A stretch of 46,996 nucleotides of DNA from an uncultured Bacteroidota bacterium (GCA_903872185.1 CAIQJL010000215.1:1-46996); one strand, 5' to 3'. Numbered from the stretch's first letter, positions 26,654-36,195 are shown. Translations and numbers: made by a program. Notes: generated by a model from the letters alone, not told the origin.

Positions 26654-28633
26654 ATGAGTAACAAATTACATTTAAACGAAATTCTTAGAATTAGCTCCAT
26701 AAGATATAGATTATTTTTAAGTTTTTTATTAATTACAAGTATTGCAGTGTTAGTTGTTATACTCAATAGCTATAATATGATAAAGAAGGATCAGATTCAA
26801 GAGGTTACTGAATCTCTTGATAATTTAAATGTCCTGTACTTACAGTATATTCGCGAAAACAATGGGTTTTTTTCTTATGAAATTATTAATTCAGATTTTT
26901 ACAAAACAGGAAAAAGTCAGTATTTAAAAAAGGGAGATTATTATCATAATTTAATCCACAATGAGCTGAATAAACTAAACTCATTTAAAATGATTTCTTC
27001 TTTTAACCTAGATTCAACTCTTTTTCAAATTAACAATAAATTCGAACATGGAATTTATTTATATAATGAACTCATTAGTTTAGTGAGAATAAGAGGATTT
27101 AAAGATTATGGAATTGAAGGGATAATGCGTGAAAACGTACATCGCTTAGAAAAAATGCCTGAAATAAATCAAATTAGTTTATTAAGTCTTAGGCGTCATG
27201 AAAAAGATTATATTATTAGAATGGATACCAACTATGTTAGAAAACTTAAAAATGTTGCGGCAGAAATGAAAAAAGAAATTAGCAATAGTCATTTAAATAA
27301 GCAGAGATCCCATGATGCGTTAAAATACCTAAACAATTATGTTAACCAATTTGAAATGCTTGTATTAGTTGATTATAGAATAGGTTTAAAAAAACATATT
27401 GGTTTAAAAGAACGTCTTGACATTAACGAAAAAGAACTTTCCGAACTATTCGTAAAAGCAATTCTTAATGCTAGAATTACACAAAATGAATTATTACACA
27501 GAATGCAGATATTATTAATTTATATTTCTGTATTTATAACAATTATAGGCTTTTTTGTTAGTTGGTGGATTTCCAGACAATTTACTAAGCCTATTGTTAT
27601 GTTATCATCATATATAGACCGCTTTGTTTCAACAAAATTTAAAAACGATGAAGAATTCTTAATAAATCCTTCTGAAGATGAAACCGGAAAATTAATTGTA
27701 AATTTTGGGATTCTAAAAAAAGAATTACTTGCACACATAAATGATCTGAATCAAAAAGTATTAGAAAGAACATCAGAAGTATCCGAACAAAAATCACTAA
27801 TTGAACGACAGAACAGAGTTATTGGCCAGCAAAATAAAAATGTTATGGCAAGTATTCGTTATGCCCGTCATATACAAGAAGCTATTTTGCCAGATGTTAA
27901 TTATATTTCATCTATTTTACCTGAATATGGAATATTCTACCAACCAAGGGATATTGTTAGCGGAGATTTTTATTTTATAGATGACTTTAGCGATAACAAA
28001 AAAGATAAAGTATTTATTGCAGTTGCAGATTGTACTGGACATGGAGTTCCTGGTGCTTTCATGAGCCTAATAGGACACAATGCCCTACATCAGGCTGTAA
28101 AAGTAAAAAAAATGTCTGACCCTGTTGCAATTCTTCAGCATCTTGATAAATCTATTCACAGCACATTGCACGAAAAAAACAGATACTCTAAAATAAATGA
28201 TGGCATGGATGTGGGAATCTGTGTGTGGGACAGGAAAACAAATTACATAGAATTTTCAGGCAGTAATACATCTTTATACATAATTAGAAATAATACTCTA
28301 ATTGAATATCCTGGCCAAAAATATTTAATTGGACATGTTTTTTTAGAAGAAAATAAACCAGAGCGCACTTTAACAAAGAAACGAATTCAAGTACTAGAAG
28401 GTGACATTATCTGTATGTCAACAGATGGATACTATGATCAGTTTGGTGGAATTGATGGTGGAAAAATGAAAAGAAAAATATTTAAACAACTCCTTGAATC
28501 AATAAATACATTGTCAGTTGAAAAACAAATAATTGAAATTAAAAAATATTTTGAAAGTTGGAAAGGAGATCATGAACAGATTGATGATGTTTTAGTTTTA
28601 TTATTTATTGTTAAAGCAGAAGCTAACAATTAG
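26654..28633 (+). CDS. Membrane sensor with HAMP domain and SpoIIE-type PP2C phosphatase
   Basis: Two TM helices, HAMP-like segment (ISRQFTKPIVML), coiled coil, then RYARHIQEAILP...FYQPRDIVSGDFYFID...VADCTGHGVPGAFMSLIG. Confidence 0.9.
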   Translation: MSNKLHLNEILRISSIRYRLFLSFLLITSIAVLVVILNSYNMIKKDQIQEVTESLDNLNVLYLQYIRENNGFFSYEIINSDFYKTGKSQYLKKGDYYHNLIHNELNKLNSFKMISSFNLDSTLFQINNKFEHGIYLYNELISLVRIRGFKDYGIEGIMRENVHRLEKMPEINQISLLSLRRHEKDYIIRMDTNYVRKLKNVAAEMKKEISNSHLNKQRSHDALKYLNNYVNQFEMLVLVDYRIGLKKHIGLKERLDINEKELSELFVKAILNARITQNELLHRMQILLIYISVFITIIGFFVSWWISRQFTKPIVMLSSYIDRFVSTKFKNDEEFLINPSEDETGKLIVNFGILKKELLAHINDLNQKVLERTSEVSEQKSLIERQNRVIGQQNKNVMASIRYARHIQEAILPDVNYISSILPEYGIFYQPRDIVSGDFYFIDDFSDNKKDKVFIAVADCTGHGVPGAFMSLIGHNALHQAVKVKKMSDPVAILQHLDKSIHSTLHEKNRYSKINDGMDVGICVWDRKTNYIEFSGSNTSLYIIRNNTLIEYPGQKYLIGHVFLEENKPERTLTKKRIQVLEGDIICMSTDGYYDQFGGIDGGKMKRKIFKQLLESINTLSVEKQIIEIKKYFESWKGDHEQIDDVLVLLFIVKAEANN

Positions 28634-30045
28634 CCAACAAATAATCTAAATAAAAGAAATAATCCACCTGAAAGTAATATTGTTACAGGTATAGTAACAA
28701 CCCAAGCTATTAAAATATTCTTAACTGTGCTGTATTGTAAATTTTTTCTCCCTCCATGAGCTAACATACTACCCGCAACACCTGAAGAAAGTACATGGGT
28801 TGTACTCACAGGTAATCCTAAAAGTGTTGAAATCCCAATCGTACTTGCTGCGACTAATTCTGCACTTGCTCCTTGAGCATAAGAAAGATGCGATTTTCCT
28901 ATTTTTTCACCAATTGTCACAACAATGCGTTTCCACCCTATCATAGTTCCTAAACCAAGTGATGTTGAAATTAATAAAATTACCCACCATGGAGCATATT
29001 CTGTATATCCAGACAATTCTTTTACGTTTTTCTTGAAATGATCAACTTCCTTTTCAGTTAAGCTAATTATTGCAACGTTTTTTAATGATTCACTTTTAAA
29101 AAACTTATCACTTAATTTGGCTATTGACAGAATGTTTTTTCTAACTCCAAATCTTTCAGAATAAGGAATTTCTTCTGGACCTTGAGATCTACCAAGTACA
29201 GATTTAATTGCAGTTACTTTTGTTCTCATATCTGCGAATACTTTATAATCTGCTGCATTCAATTTCACTGTATCAATTTTTGAAATATAATTTCCAAGAT
29301 AATTAATATTACCTGTCATGTTTGTTGTAATTTTTGAAGAATCTAATGCAAATTTAGCAGGTAAAAAAGCAATTAAAATTATCATTATTAAACCAACACC
29401 TTTTTGTCCATCATTTGAACCATGAGAAAAACTAACACTTGTACATGTTAATACAAGAAATGAACGAATCCAAAATGGAGGTTTTTTAACAGGATCAGGT
29501 TCAGCAAAAAACTTTTTCTTTTTAATTATTCTTTTGAATAAAAACATTAACAGCATAGTTAAACCTAAACCAATAAGAGGTGAAATCAATAGTGATAGAC
29601 CTGCATCTGTTACTTTTTTCCAATTTAAAGCGGCATCACCAGAAATAAACATAAATGCTATTCCAACTCCAAAAATAGAACCTAATAGGGTATGAGAACT
29701 AGAACAAGGAATACCGAAATACCATGTTGCAAGATTCCATACAATTGCAGTTAAAATTAAAGCCGCAATCATCGCAACACTATGATATATATTCTGATCT
29801 ACTAAAGCATCCATGGGAAGTAAATTAACTATTCCCATAGCAACTGCAATTCCTCCAAAATAAACACCAATAAAATTCCATATACCCGACCAAACAACGG
29901 CAACACTTGGTTTTAATGATCGCGTATAAATTACAGTAGCAACTGCATTTGCAGTATCGTGAAATCCATTAATAAATTCAAAAACTAAAGCTGCAAGTAT
30001 AACTACAACTAATAAAACTGATAATCCAATTGATAATCCAAACAT
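28630..30045 (-). CDS. pit: Inorganic phosphate transporter, PiT family
   Basis: EFINGFHDTANAVATVI, CSSSHTLLGS, SFSHGSNDGQKGVGL, PVSTTHVLSSGVAGSM. Confidence 0.96.
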   Translation of the reverse strand: MFGLSIGLSVLLVVVILAALVFEFINGFHDTANAVATVIYTRSLKPSVAVVWSGIWNFIGVYFGGIAVAMGIVNLLPMDALVDQNIYHSVAMIAALILTAIVWNLATWYFGIPCSSSHTLLGSIFGVGIAFMFISGDAALNWKKVTDAGLSLLISPLIGLGLTMLLMFLFKRIIKKKKFFAEPDPVKKPPFWIRSFLVLTCTSVSFSHGSNDGQKGVGLIMIILIAFLPAKFALDSSKITTNMTGNINYLGNYISKIDTVKLNAADYKVFADMRTKVTAIKSVLGRSQGPEEIPYSERFGVRKNILSIAKLSDKFFKSESLKNVAIISLTEKEVDHFKKNVKELSGYTEYAPWWVILLISTSLGLGTMIGWKRIVVTIGEKIGKSHLSYAQGASAELVAASTIGISTLLGLPVSTTHVLSSGVAGSMLAHGGRKNLQYSTVKNILIAWVVTIPVTILLSGGLFLLFRLFVG

Positions 30046-30095
30046 AATTATAAAGGTTTATTTTAATTATACAAATTACTCTCTTTACTTTTATT

Positions 30096-30139
30096 TTAAC
30101 ATTAACTTACTGTTAAGTTACCGTTAAGTTTATGTAACT
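30096..30139 (-). promoter_or_regulatory. Putative Pho-box-like 11-bp-period array upstream of the Pit gene
   Basis: Minus strand: AGTTACATAAA / CTTAACGGTAA / CTTAACAGTAA / GTTAATGTTAA, four consecutive 11-mers (last three clearly related), ending about 50 bp before the Pit start. Confidence 0.6.
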
Positions 30140-30458
30140 AGAGTGCTTTTTTCAGATTTACTTCATGTTTGGAAAAATTAATATGATGCGCTCATTAATT
30201 TCTTGTCTTAAAGCATTTTTAATATTTGTGAAGATTTTTTAAGTTGTTTTCTATAATTGGAATTAGTAATTCCTAAATTCTTGCATTAGATATTAAAAGA
30301 ATGTCATGCTATTTTTTTAAGTATTTAAAACTGTAAATACACTTTACTTAAACCGAGAACCTAATTTAACTTCGTAATATTATTCATTATGTTTAAACAA
30401 ATTGTTATGAAAACTTATTTTTATGTTAATGAAACTTTTTATTAAATTTTCAATTAAT

Positions 30459-31118
30459 TTAATTTTTTTGAACAACCATAATTTTTGAATGAAAATAAAA
30501 AACCATTTCTTCAACAATGTTCTGAATATTGTCACATGTTCTATCTAATTTTCTTATAATAGATAGAGTATTCACAGCCATCTTTACTTCACTTTGATTG
30601 GCATTAATGTATTCGGCGACTATTTCACTAGAATCTTTATTTAATTTTTTAATTGTTTCTTTTTTACCAAAATTAGTTTTCAATAATTCATTGTTTTCCT
30701 TTTCGAAAGTTTCAAGTGTATCTGTTAATAAATTAACGCAAATTTCAAACATCTCAAATACCCGACATGATTTTAATAACTTTTCAGAAAAAGGCAATTC
30801 CTGATCCTCAATTAATTTTGAAATACTAAATGCATAATCGCCAATCTTTTCTAAGTTGTTGTTTAATTTAAGAACCACTAATACAAATTTCAAATCAACT
30901 TTGATTGGATTTTGTTGAACTAATATACTTTCACATTCTTTATCAATTTTCAATTCTAAAGTATTTAATAATTTTTCATTTACTTCAATATTATAAACAA
31001 TATTTTTATCGAAATTTTTTAAAGCAAGTTGAGATTTACTGATTTGACTAATAACAATATTCCACATCTCAACAATATTTTCTTTTAATTCTTTAATTTC
31101 TGTTTCTAAATGATTCAT
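30459..31118 (-). CDS. phoU: PhoU-like phosphate signalling regulator
   Basis: Helical protein with two PhoU-type repeats (LNNNLEKIGDYAFSIS; IIRKLDRTCDNIQNIVEEMVFYF). Confidence 0.88.
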   Translation of the reverse strand: MNHLETEIKELKENIVEMWNIVISQISKSQLALKNFDKNIVYNIEVNEKLLNTLELKIDKECESILVQQNPIKVDLKFVLVVLKLNNNLEKIGDYAFSISKLIEDQELPFSEKLLKSCRVFEMFEICVNLLTDTLETFEKENNELLKTNFGKKETIKKLNKDSSEIVAEYINANQSEVKMAVNTLSIIRKLDRTCDNIQNIVEEMVFYFHSKIMVVQKN

Positions 31119-31127
31119 AATATATTT

Positions 31128-31418
31128 TTAATTTTTTATTGTAATGCTTTCAACAGTTAATTTGTATCCTACGCCAATAATATTTCTAATAATATTTTTA
31201 TCTATTTTTTTTCTAAGATGCGAAATATGGACATCTACAGTTCTTTCTTTTGACTGCGAATTTTCTCCCCAAAGAATATTATAAATTTGTTTTCTTGAAT
31301 AAACTTTACCTGGGGTTATAGATAATAAATGAAGTAACTCAAATTCTTTTAATGGTAGTTCTAATCTTTCACCATCTTTTAAAACAATATATTTTTCTGT
31401 ATCAATTTCTATTCTCAT
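31128..31418 (-). CDS. Standalone OmpR/PhoB-type winged-helix DNA-binding protein
   Basis: LPLKEFELLHLLSITPGKVYSRKQIYNILWGENSQSKERTVDVHISHLRKKI...GVGYKL; no receiver domain. Confidence 0.9.
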   Translation of the reverse strand: MRIEIDTEKYIVLKDGERLELPLKEFELLHLLSITPGKVYSRKQIYNILWGENSQSKERTVDVHISHLRKKIDKNIIRNIIGVGYKLTVESITIKN

Positions 31419-31431
31419 TTTCTGCTAATTT

Positions 31432-31812
31432 TCAATGTTGTATCTTGTTATTTAAAACCTCGGCAACTGTACTTAGCAATAATTTTAGAGAAACAGGTTT
31501 ATTTATGTATTGTGCTCCACCAGCATAATGAGCAGTAAGTGCAAGATATTCATCGCTATCTGCAGTAAGAAAAATAACTGGAATGTTTTTAATTAATTCA
31601 TTTCGTTTTATTCTTCTGCACATTTCAATTCCATCAATTTCTGGCATTCTTATATCGGCAATTATTACATCAGGTATATGATGAATTGCCTTTTCAATCC
31701 CTTCTTTAGCATTAGACGCAGTAAACACTTCATATCCATGTTTATTGAAATTATATGAAACAAATTCAAGTATGTCATTTTCATCATCTACTATAAGTAT
31801 TTTTTTGTGCAT
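31432..31812 (-). CDS. Standalone response regulator receiver protein
   Basis: KKILIVDDEND, DVIIADIRMPEIDG, VIFLTAD, YINKPVS; ends right after the receiver domain. Confidence 0.9.
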   Translation of the reverse strand: MHKKILIVDDENDILEFVSYNFNKHGYEVFTASNAKEGIEKAIHHIPDVIIADIRMPEIDGIEMCRRIKRNELIKNIPVIFLTADSDEYLALTAHYAGGAQYINKPVSLKLLLSTVAEVLNNKIQH

Positions 31813-31885
31813 TAATAACTTTTTAGAATTTTATAAAATATCAATCTGTATAATGTTATTTCAAAGTCAATTGTTTTATAAAAAA

Positions 31886-32584
31886 CTACCAATCCATAAA
31901 TTTATATCCAACACCCTTTTGAGTTCTAATAAAATCTTCACCCAATTTTTCTCTTAGTTTTCTAATATGAACATCAATTGTTCTTTCACCCGAAGAATTA
32001 TTATCACCCCATATTTTATTAAATATTTCATCACGGGTAAATACTTTATCTGGTTTTGATGCTAACATTGCTAATAATTCGAACTCTTTACGAGGAAGAT
32101 TTACTTCTTTATTATTAACCATTACCACATATTTTTCTCGATTAATTAATAATTTTCCATTTAACAAAACAGTATCTTTTGGTTTTATAAAAACAGCATC
32201 AGCTCTTTTTCTATAGAGCATTGATTTTAATTTTGCAACCAGCACTCTTGGGCTTACTGGCTTTTTTAAATAATCATCACCGCCAGCTTCAAATCCGGCA
32301 ATTTGAGAATAATCCTCACTACGTGCTGTTAAGAAAAGTATTAATGTAGAATCAAGTTTGGATTCTTTGCGCATTTCAATACAAGTCATTATGCCATCCA
32401 TTTCAGGCATCATAATATCCAATAAAATTATGTTTGGCAATTTTTCTTTTGCTAGTTTTAAACCCTCAATGCCGTTTCTAGCCGAATATACAGTAAAATC
32501 GGCTTTAACTAAATTATACGTAAGAAATTCGTGAATACTTTCTTCGTCATCCACTATTAAAACAGAGTTTTGTAATTCTTTCAT
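31886..32584 (-). CDS. PhoB/OmpR-family response regulator (intact receiver + winged helix)
   Basis: SVLIVDDEESIHEF, NIILLDIMMPEMDG, YLKKPVSPRVLVAKL, RKEFELLAMLASKPDKVFTRDEIFNKIWG...RTIDVHIRKLREKLG...TQKGVGYKF. Confidence 0.95.
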   Translation of the reverse strand: MKELQNSVLIVDDEESIHEFLTYNLVKADFTVYSARNGIEGLKLAKEKLPNIILLDIMMPEMDGIMTCIEMRKESKLDSTLILFLTARSEDYSQIAGFEAGGDDYLKKPVSPRVLVAKLKSMLYRKRADAVFIKPKDTVLLNGKLLINREKYVVMVNNKEVNLPRKEFELLAMLASKPDKVFTRDEIFNKIWGDNNSSGERTIDVHIRKLREKLGEDFIRTQKGVGYKFMDW

Positions 32585-32625
32585 AATTAATCTTTAGACC
32601 TTTTATTCAATGTAAAATTATTTCT

Positions 32626-32669
32626 TTTGCATTAACTGAATATTAACAGTATATTATCTAATAGTTATT
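32626..32669 (-). promoter_or_regulatory. Putative Pho-box-like 11-bp-period array upstream of the intact response regulator
   Basis: Minus strand AATAACTATTA / GATAATATACT / GTTAATATTCA / GTTAATGCAAA, ending 41 bp before the start codon. Confidence 0.5.
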
Positions 32670-32695
32670 AAAACGAGATTATACTTTTGGTTTTA

Positions 32696-32728
32696 GTAAT
32701 AGAGAATTAATCTTTAGTTAACTATTAA
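32696..32728 (+). promoter_or_regulatory. Putative Pho-box-like 11-bp-period array facing the metallophosphoesterase gene
   Basis: Plus strand GTAATAGAGAA / TTAATCTTTAG / TTAACTATTAA; about 180 bp upstream of 32910, weaker than the others. Confidence 0.3.
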
Positions 32729-32909
32729 TTTATATCATTAAAATAGTTTTGTATAAAATTATATTCATTGAATTTTAAAATAAATACCATTTTCTTCAAG
32801 CAACTAATTAAAGCCTTTATCTCTCCTCTTAATATATTTTATTCTGCTTGTTTCACGATGTTATTATACTTCTTACACTATTATTCAATATTTATATCAT
32901 GATTTTTTT

Positions 32910-33776
32910 ATGCAAGAAAAATTAAAAAAAGAAAAAAGAAAAGTAGATATTCTGGTTATTTCAGATGTTCATTTGGGGACATATGGATGTCACAGCAAGG
33001 AACTTCTAAAATATATAAAAAGCATTAAGCCAAATACAGTTATATTAAATGGAGATATAATAGACATGTGGCAGTTTAGTAAAAGATACTGGCCAAAATC
33101 GCATATGAAGGTAATTCATAAGATAATTAAGTGGATTAGTGAAGGAGTCAAAGTATACTATATAACCGGAAATCATGACGAAATGCTTAGGAAATTTGCT
33201 GGATTTAAAATGGGCTCACTAATAATTGATAACAAATTATTAGTTGAGATTGATGGTAAAAAAACTTGGATTTTTCATGGTGATGTGTTCGATGTTACGA
33301 TGAAAAACTCGAAATGGCTTACAAAATTAGGATCACATGAGTACGATTTGCTAATACTTATAAATGCAGTCTGTAACTGGATTTCTGTAAAAGTGGGAAG
33401 AGGAAAAATATCTTTATCGAAAAACATAAAAAATAGCGTAAAACAAGCAGTGAGTTTTATAAATGATTTTGAAAAAACGGCAACAGATATAGCAATTTCA
33501 AATGGATATGATTATGTATTATGCGGTCACATACATCACCCAGAAATGAAAACTATAAAAACCGAAAAAGGACAAGTTGAATACTTAAACTCCGGTGATT
33601 GGATAGAAAATTTAACAGCTCTGGAATACAACGATAAAAAATGGAGCATCTTTCAATATAAAGATAAAGATTTTGAAAATGACGAAATAGATGAAGTTGA
33701 TGATGAAATATTGATGATGAGCAATAATCAAATTTTCAAACAAATGCTTTGTGAATTCTCTATAATAGCAAACTAA
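32910..33776 (+). CDS. Calcineurin-like metallophosphoesterase, PlcP-type (often annotated UDP-2,3-diacylglucosamine diphosphatase family)
   Basis: ISDVHLGTYGCHSKELL, GDIIDMWQFSKRYWPKSHMKVIHKI, YITGNHDEMLRKF, FHGDVFD, VSFINDFEKTATDIA, VLCGHIHHPEMKTI, YLNSGDWIENLTALEY. Confidence 0.85.
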   Translation: MQEKLKKEKRKVDILVISDVHLGTYGCHSKELLKYIKSIKPNTVILNGDIIDMWQFSKRYWPKSHMKVIHKIIKWISEGVKVYYITGNHDEMLRKFAGFKMGSLIIDNKLLVEIDGKKTWIFHGDVFDVTMKNSKWLTKLGSHEYDLLILINAVCNWISVKVGRGKISLSKNIKNSVKQAVSFINDFEKTATDIAISNGYDYVLCGHIHHPEMKTIKTEKGQVEYLNSGDWIENLTALEYNDKKWSIFQYKDKDFENDEIDEVDDEILMMSNNQIFKQMLCEFSIIAN

Positions 33777-33789
33777 AAAATTAAAAAAC

Positions 33790-34830
33790 ATGAAGATTTT
33801 ATACGCAATTCAGGGAACAGGAAATGGCCACATAACAAGAGCTATTGAAATAATACCATATTTACAAAAAAAAGGAGATTTAGATATACTTATAAGCGGT
33901 ATACAATCTGATATTGAATTACCATTTAAAGTTAAATACAAATTAAATGGTCTTTCATTCATTTTCGGAAAACAAGGAGGTGTTGACATCTGGAAAACAT
34001 ATTGGAAAATGAATTCTAATAAGTTAAGGAAAGAAATTAAAGCTTTAGATTTAACAAAATACGATTTAATTATTAATGATTTTGAACCAGTTTCGGCTTG
34101 GGCTGCAATAAGAGATAAAAAACCCTGTATAGGCCTAAGCAATCAAGTAGCAACACTACATCCTTTGGCACCAAAACCAAAAAATAATGACTTAATTGGT
34201 AGATTAGTTTTACAAAAGTATGCACCTTCTTCCTTCAATTATGGGTTTCATTTTAAAAGTTTAGATAACAATATATACACCCCAATTATAAGAAAAGAAG
34301 TAAGAGAAATAACAACCACAAAAGATGGGCACTATACAGTTTATCTGCCTTCTTATGACGATAAGCAAATTTTAAAAAACTTAAGTAAAATTGAAAGCGT
34401 TAACTGGGAAGTTTTTTCAAAACACTGCAAGAAAAGAAAAAAAGTAAGAAATATAACAATTCATCCTATTAATCAGGAATCGTTTTTAAAAAGCATGGCT
34501 GCAAGCACTGGAGTTCTTTGTAATGCAGGATTTGCGACTACAAGCGAGGCTTTATTTTTGAAAAAGAAATTACTAGTTATTCCTATGAAAAAGCAATATG
34601 AACAAAAGTGTAATGCCGAAATGCTTAAAAGTATGGGAGTGAGAGTTATTAAAAAATTAAACAAAGAAAACCATATTAATATATACGAATGGATAAGATC
34701 TAAAAAAATTATAACGGTAGATTATCCAGATATAACGGAAAAAATTATAGAGACTATTTTTGAAAATCATTTAGGAAAAGATACTTTGGATAAAAATTTT
34801 ACTAAGGCAAATTATAGCCTTTTTCAATAA
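33790..34830 (+). CDS. Glycosyltransferase family protein, MJ1255/VC2487-like (GT28-like fold)
   Basis: MKILYAIQGTGNGHITRAIEIIPYL, IINDFEPVSAWAA, GVLCNAGFATTSEALFLKKKLLVIPMKKQYEQKCNAEML. Confidence 0.85.
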   Translation: MKILYAIQGTGNGHITRAIEIIPYLQKKGDLDILISGIQSDIELPFKVKYKLNGLSFIFGKQGGVDIWKTYWKMNSNKLRKEIKALDLTKYDLIINDFEPVSAWAAIRDKKPCIGLSNQVATLHPLAPKPKNNDLIGRLVLQKYAPSSFNYGFHFKSLDNNIYTPIIRKEVREITTTKDGHYTVYLPSYDDKQILKNLSKIESVNWEVFSKHCKKRKKVRNITIHPINQESFLKSMAASTGVLCNAGFATTSEALFLKKKLLVIPMKKQYEQKCNAEMLKSMGVRVIKKLNKENHINIYEWIRSKKIITVDYPDITEKIIETIFENHLGKDTLDKNFTKANYSLFQ

Positions 34831-34849
34831 ATACATTTTTAATCTTTTG

Positions 34850-36190
34850 ATGAAGAATTCAGATTTTGGAGACTCTTTCACATGGGGGGTTTCTTCATCG
34901 GCACTGCAAACAGAAGGTGCTTTTAATGTTGATGGAAAAGGACTCTCTATTTGGGACGAATTCTCAAAGAAAAAAAATAAAATATTTAATAACGATTCAC
35001 CAGCAATTGCTTGCGATTTTTATAATAACCACAAAGAAGATATTGCAATAATAAAACAGTTAGGTATTCCAAATTTCAGATTTTCATTATCCTGGTCAAG
35101 GATACTACCAAATGGAACTGGAAAAATAAATCAGCTAGGAATTGATTTCTATAACAAAATACTTGATACTTGCATTGAATCAGGTATTGAGCCTTGGGTG
35201 ACATTATATCATTGGGATTTGCCATTGGAACTTGAAAAACAAGGTGGTTGGGCTAATAGAGAAATTCTTAAATGGTTCGAAGAATTTGTAACAGTTTGCA
35301 TATATTCTTTTAAAAGCAAAGTAAAATATTGGATGATTTTGAATGAGCCAATGGTTTTTACCGGAGCAGGATATTTTTTGGGCGTACATGCTCCTGGAAA
35401 AAAAAGCTTATCAAAGTTTTTATCTGCAATGCACCATGCTGTATTATGTCAGGCAATAGGTTATAACGTAATTAAAAAAATACAGCCAACAGCTCAGGTT
35501 GGAACAACATTTTCGTGCTCATTTATTACACCAAATTCCACTTCTAAAAAAGATACACTTGCAGCAAAAAGAATGGATGCACTTTTAAACAGATCATTTA
35601 TCGAACCCTCATTAGGACTTGGCTATCCGATGATAACATTCCCTTTTTTAAAACGAATTAAGAGATATATTTTAGAAGGTGATGAAGATTTAATGAAAGT
35701 TGAGTTTGATTTCATCGGTATTCAGAATTATACCAGAGAAGTTGTTACACATTGTTTTTATATTCCCTATTTAAAAGCAAAAATAATTCCGGCTAATAAA
35801 CGAAAGGTTTATCACTCTAAAATGAATTGGGAAGTCTATCCTGAATCAATTTATCAAATGATTAGAAAATACAGTAAATATAATGGTGTTAAGAAAATAA
35901 TTATTACCGAAAATGGTGCTTCTTTTAAAGATGAAGTAAAAAATAACATAATAGAAGATAAAGAGCGAAAACAATTTATAAAATCAAACCTCGAACAAGT
36001 TTTAAGAGCTAAAATAGAAGGGTTAAAAGTTGATGGCTATTTTGTTTGGTCATTAACTGACAACTTTGAATGGGCAGAAGGTTACAAACAAAGATTTGGA
36101 ATAATTCATATAGATTACCAAACTTTAAAAAGAACAATAAAAGAATCGGGAAAATGGTATAGTAATTTTTTAACTAAAAACAGTATTTAA
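34850..36190 (+). CDS. Glycoside hydrolase family 1 (beta-glucosidase-like), cytoplasmic
   Basis: FTWGVSSSALQTEGA, TLYHWDLPLELEKQGGW, WMILNEPMVF (acid/base), IIITENGASF (nucleophile), WSLTDNFEWAEGY. ATG at 34850; track start 34847 is TTG. Confidence 0.93.
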   Translation: MKNSDFGDSFTWGVSSSALQTEGAFNVDGKGLSIWDEFSKKKNKIFNNDSPAIACDFYNNHKEDIAIIKQLGIPNFRFSLSWSRILPNGTGKINQLGIDFYNKILDTCIESGIEPWVTLYHWDLPLELEKQGGWANREILKWFEEFVTVCIYSFKSKVKYWMILNEPMVFTGAGYFLGVHAPGKKSLSKFLSAMHHAVLCQAIGYNVIKKIQPTAQVGTTFSCSFITPNSTSKKDTLAAKRMDALLNRSFIEPSLGLGYPMITFPFLKRIKRYILEGDEDLMKVEFDFIGIQNYTREVVTHCFYIPYLKAKIIPANKRKVYHSKMNWEVYPESIYQMIRKYSKYNGVKKIIITENGASFKDEVKNNIIEDKERKQFIKSNLEQVLRAKIEGLKVDGYFVWSLTDNFEWAEGYKQRFGIIHIDYQTLKRTIKESGKWYSNFLTKNSI

Positions 36191-36195
36191 CATTA

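Noticed and set aside
30321-30340. GTATTTA-AAACTG-TAAATAC dyad in the phoU-Pit spacer
   Set aside because: Only A/T stem of 7 bp, expected by chance in this composition; no T run.
32910-33776. Assignment of the metallophosphoesterase as LpxH
   Set aside because: Motifs WPKSH and GDWIENLTA fit PlcP-type enzymes better, and context is phosphate-related rather than lipid A synthesis; not proven.
33810-34142. Antisense ORFs in glycosyltransferase, GH1 and TonB receptor genes (also 34473-34664, 35204-35389, 37804-38025, 38193-38384, 38576-38836)
   Set aside because: Overlap strong conserved genes and show no recognisable protein features.
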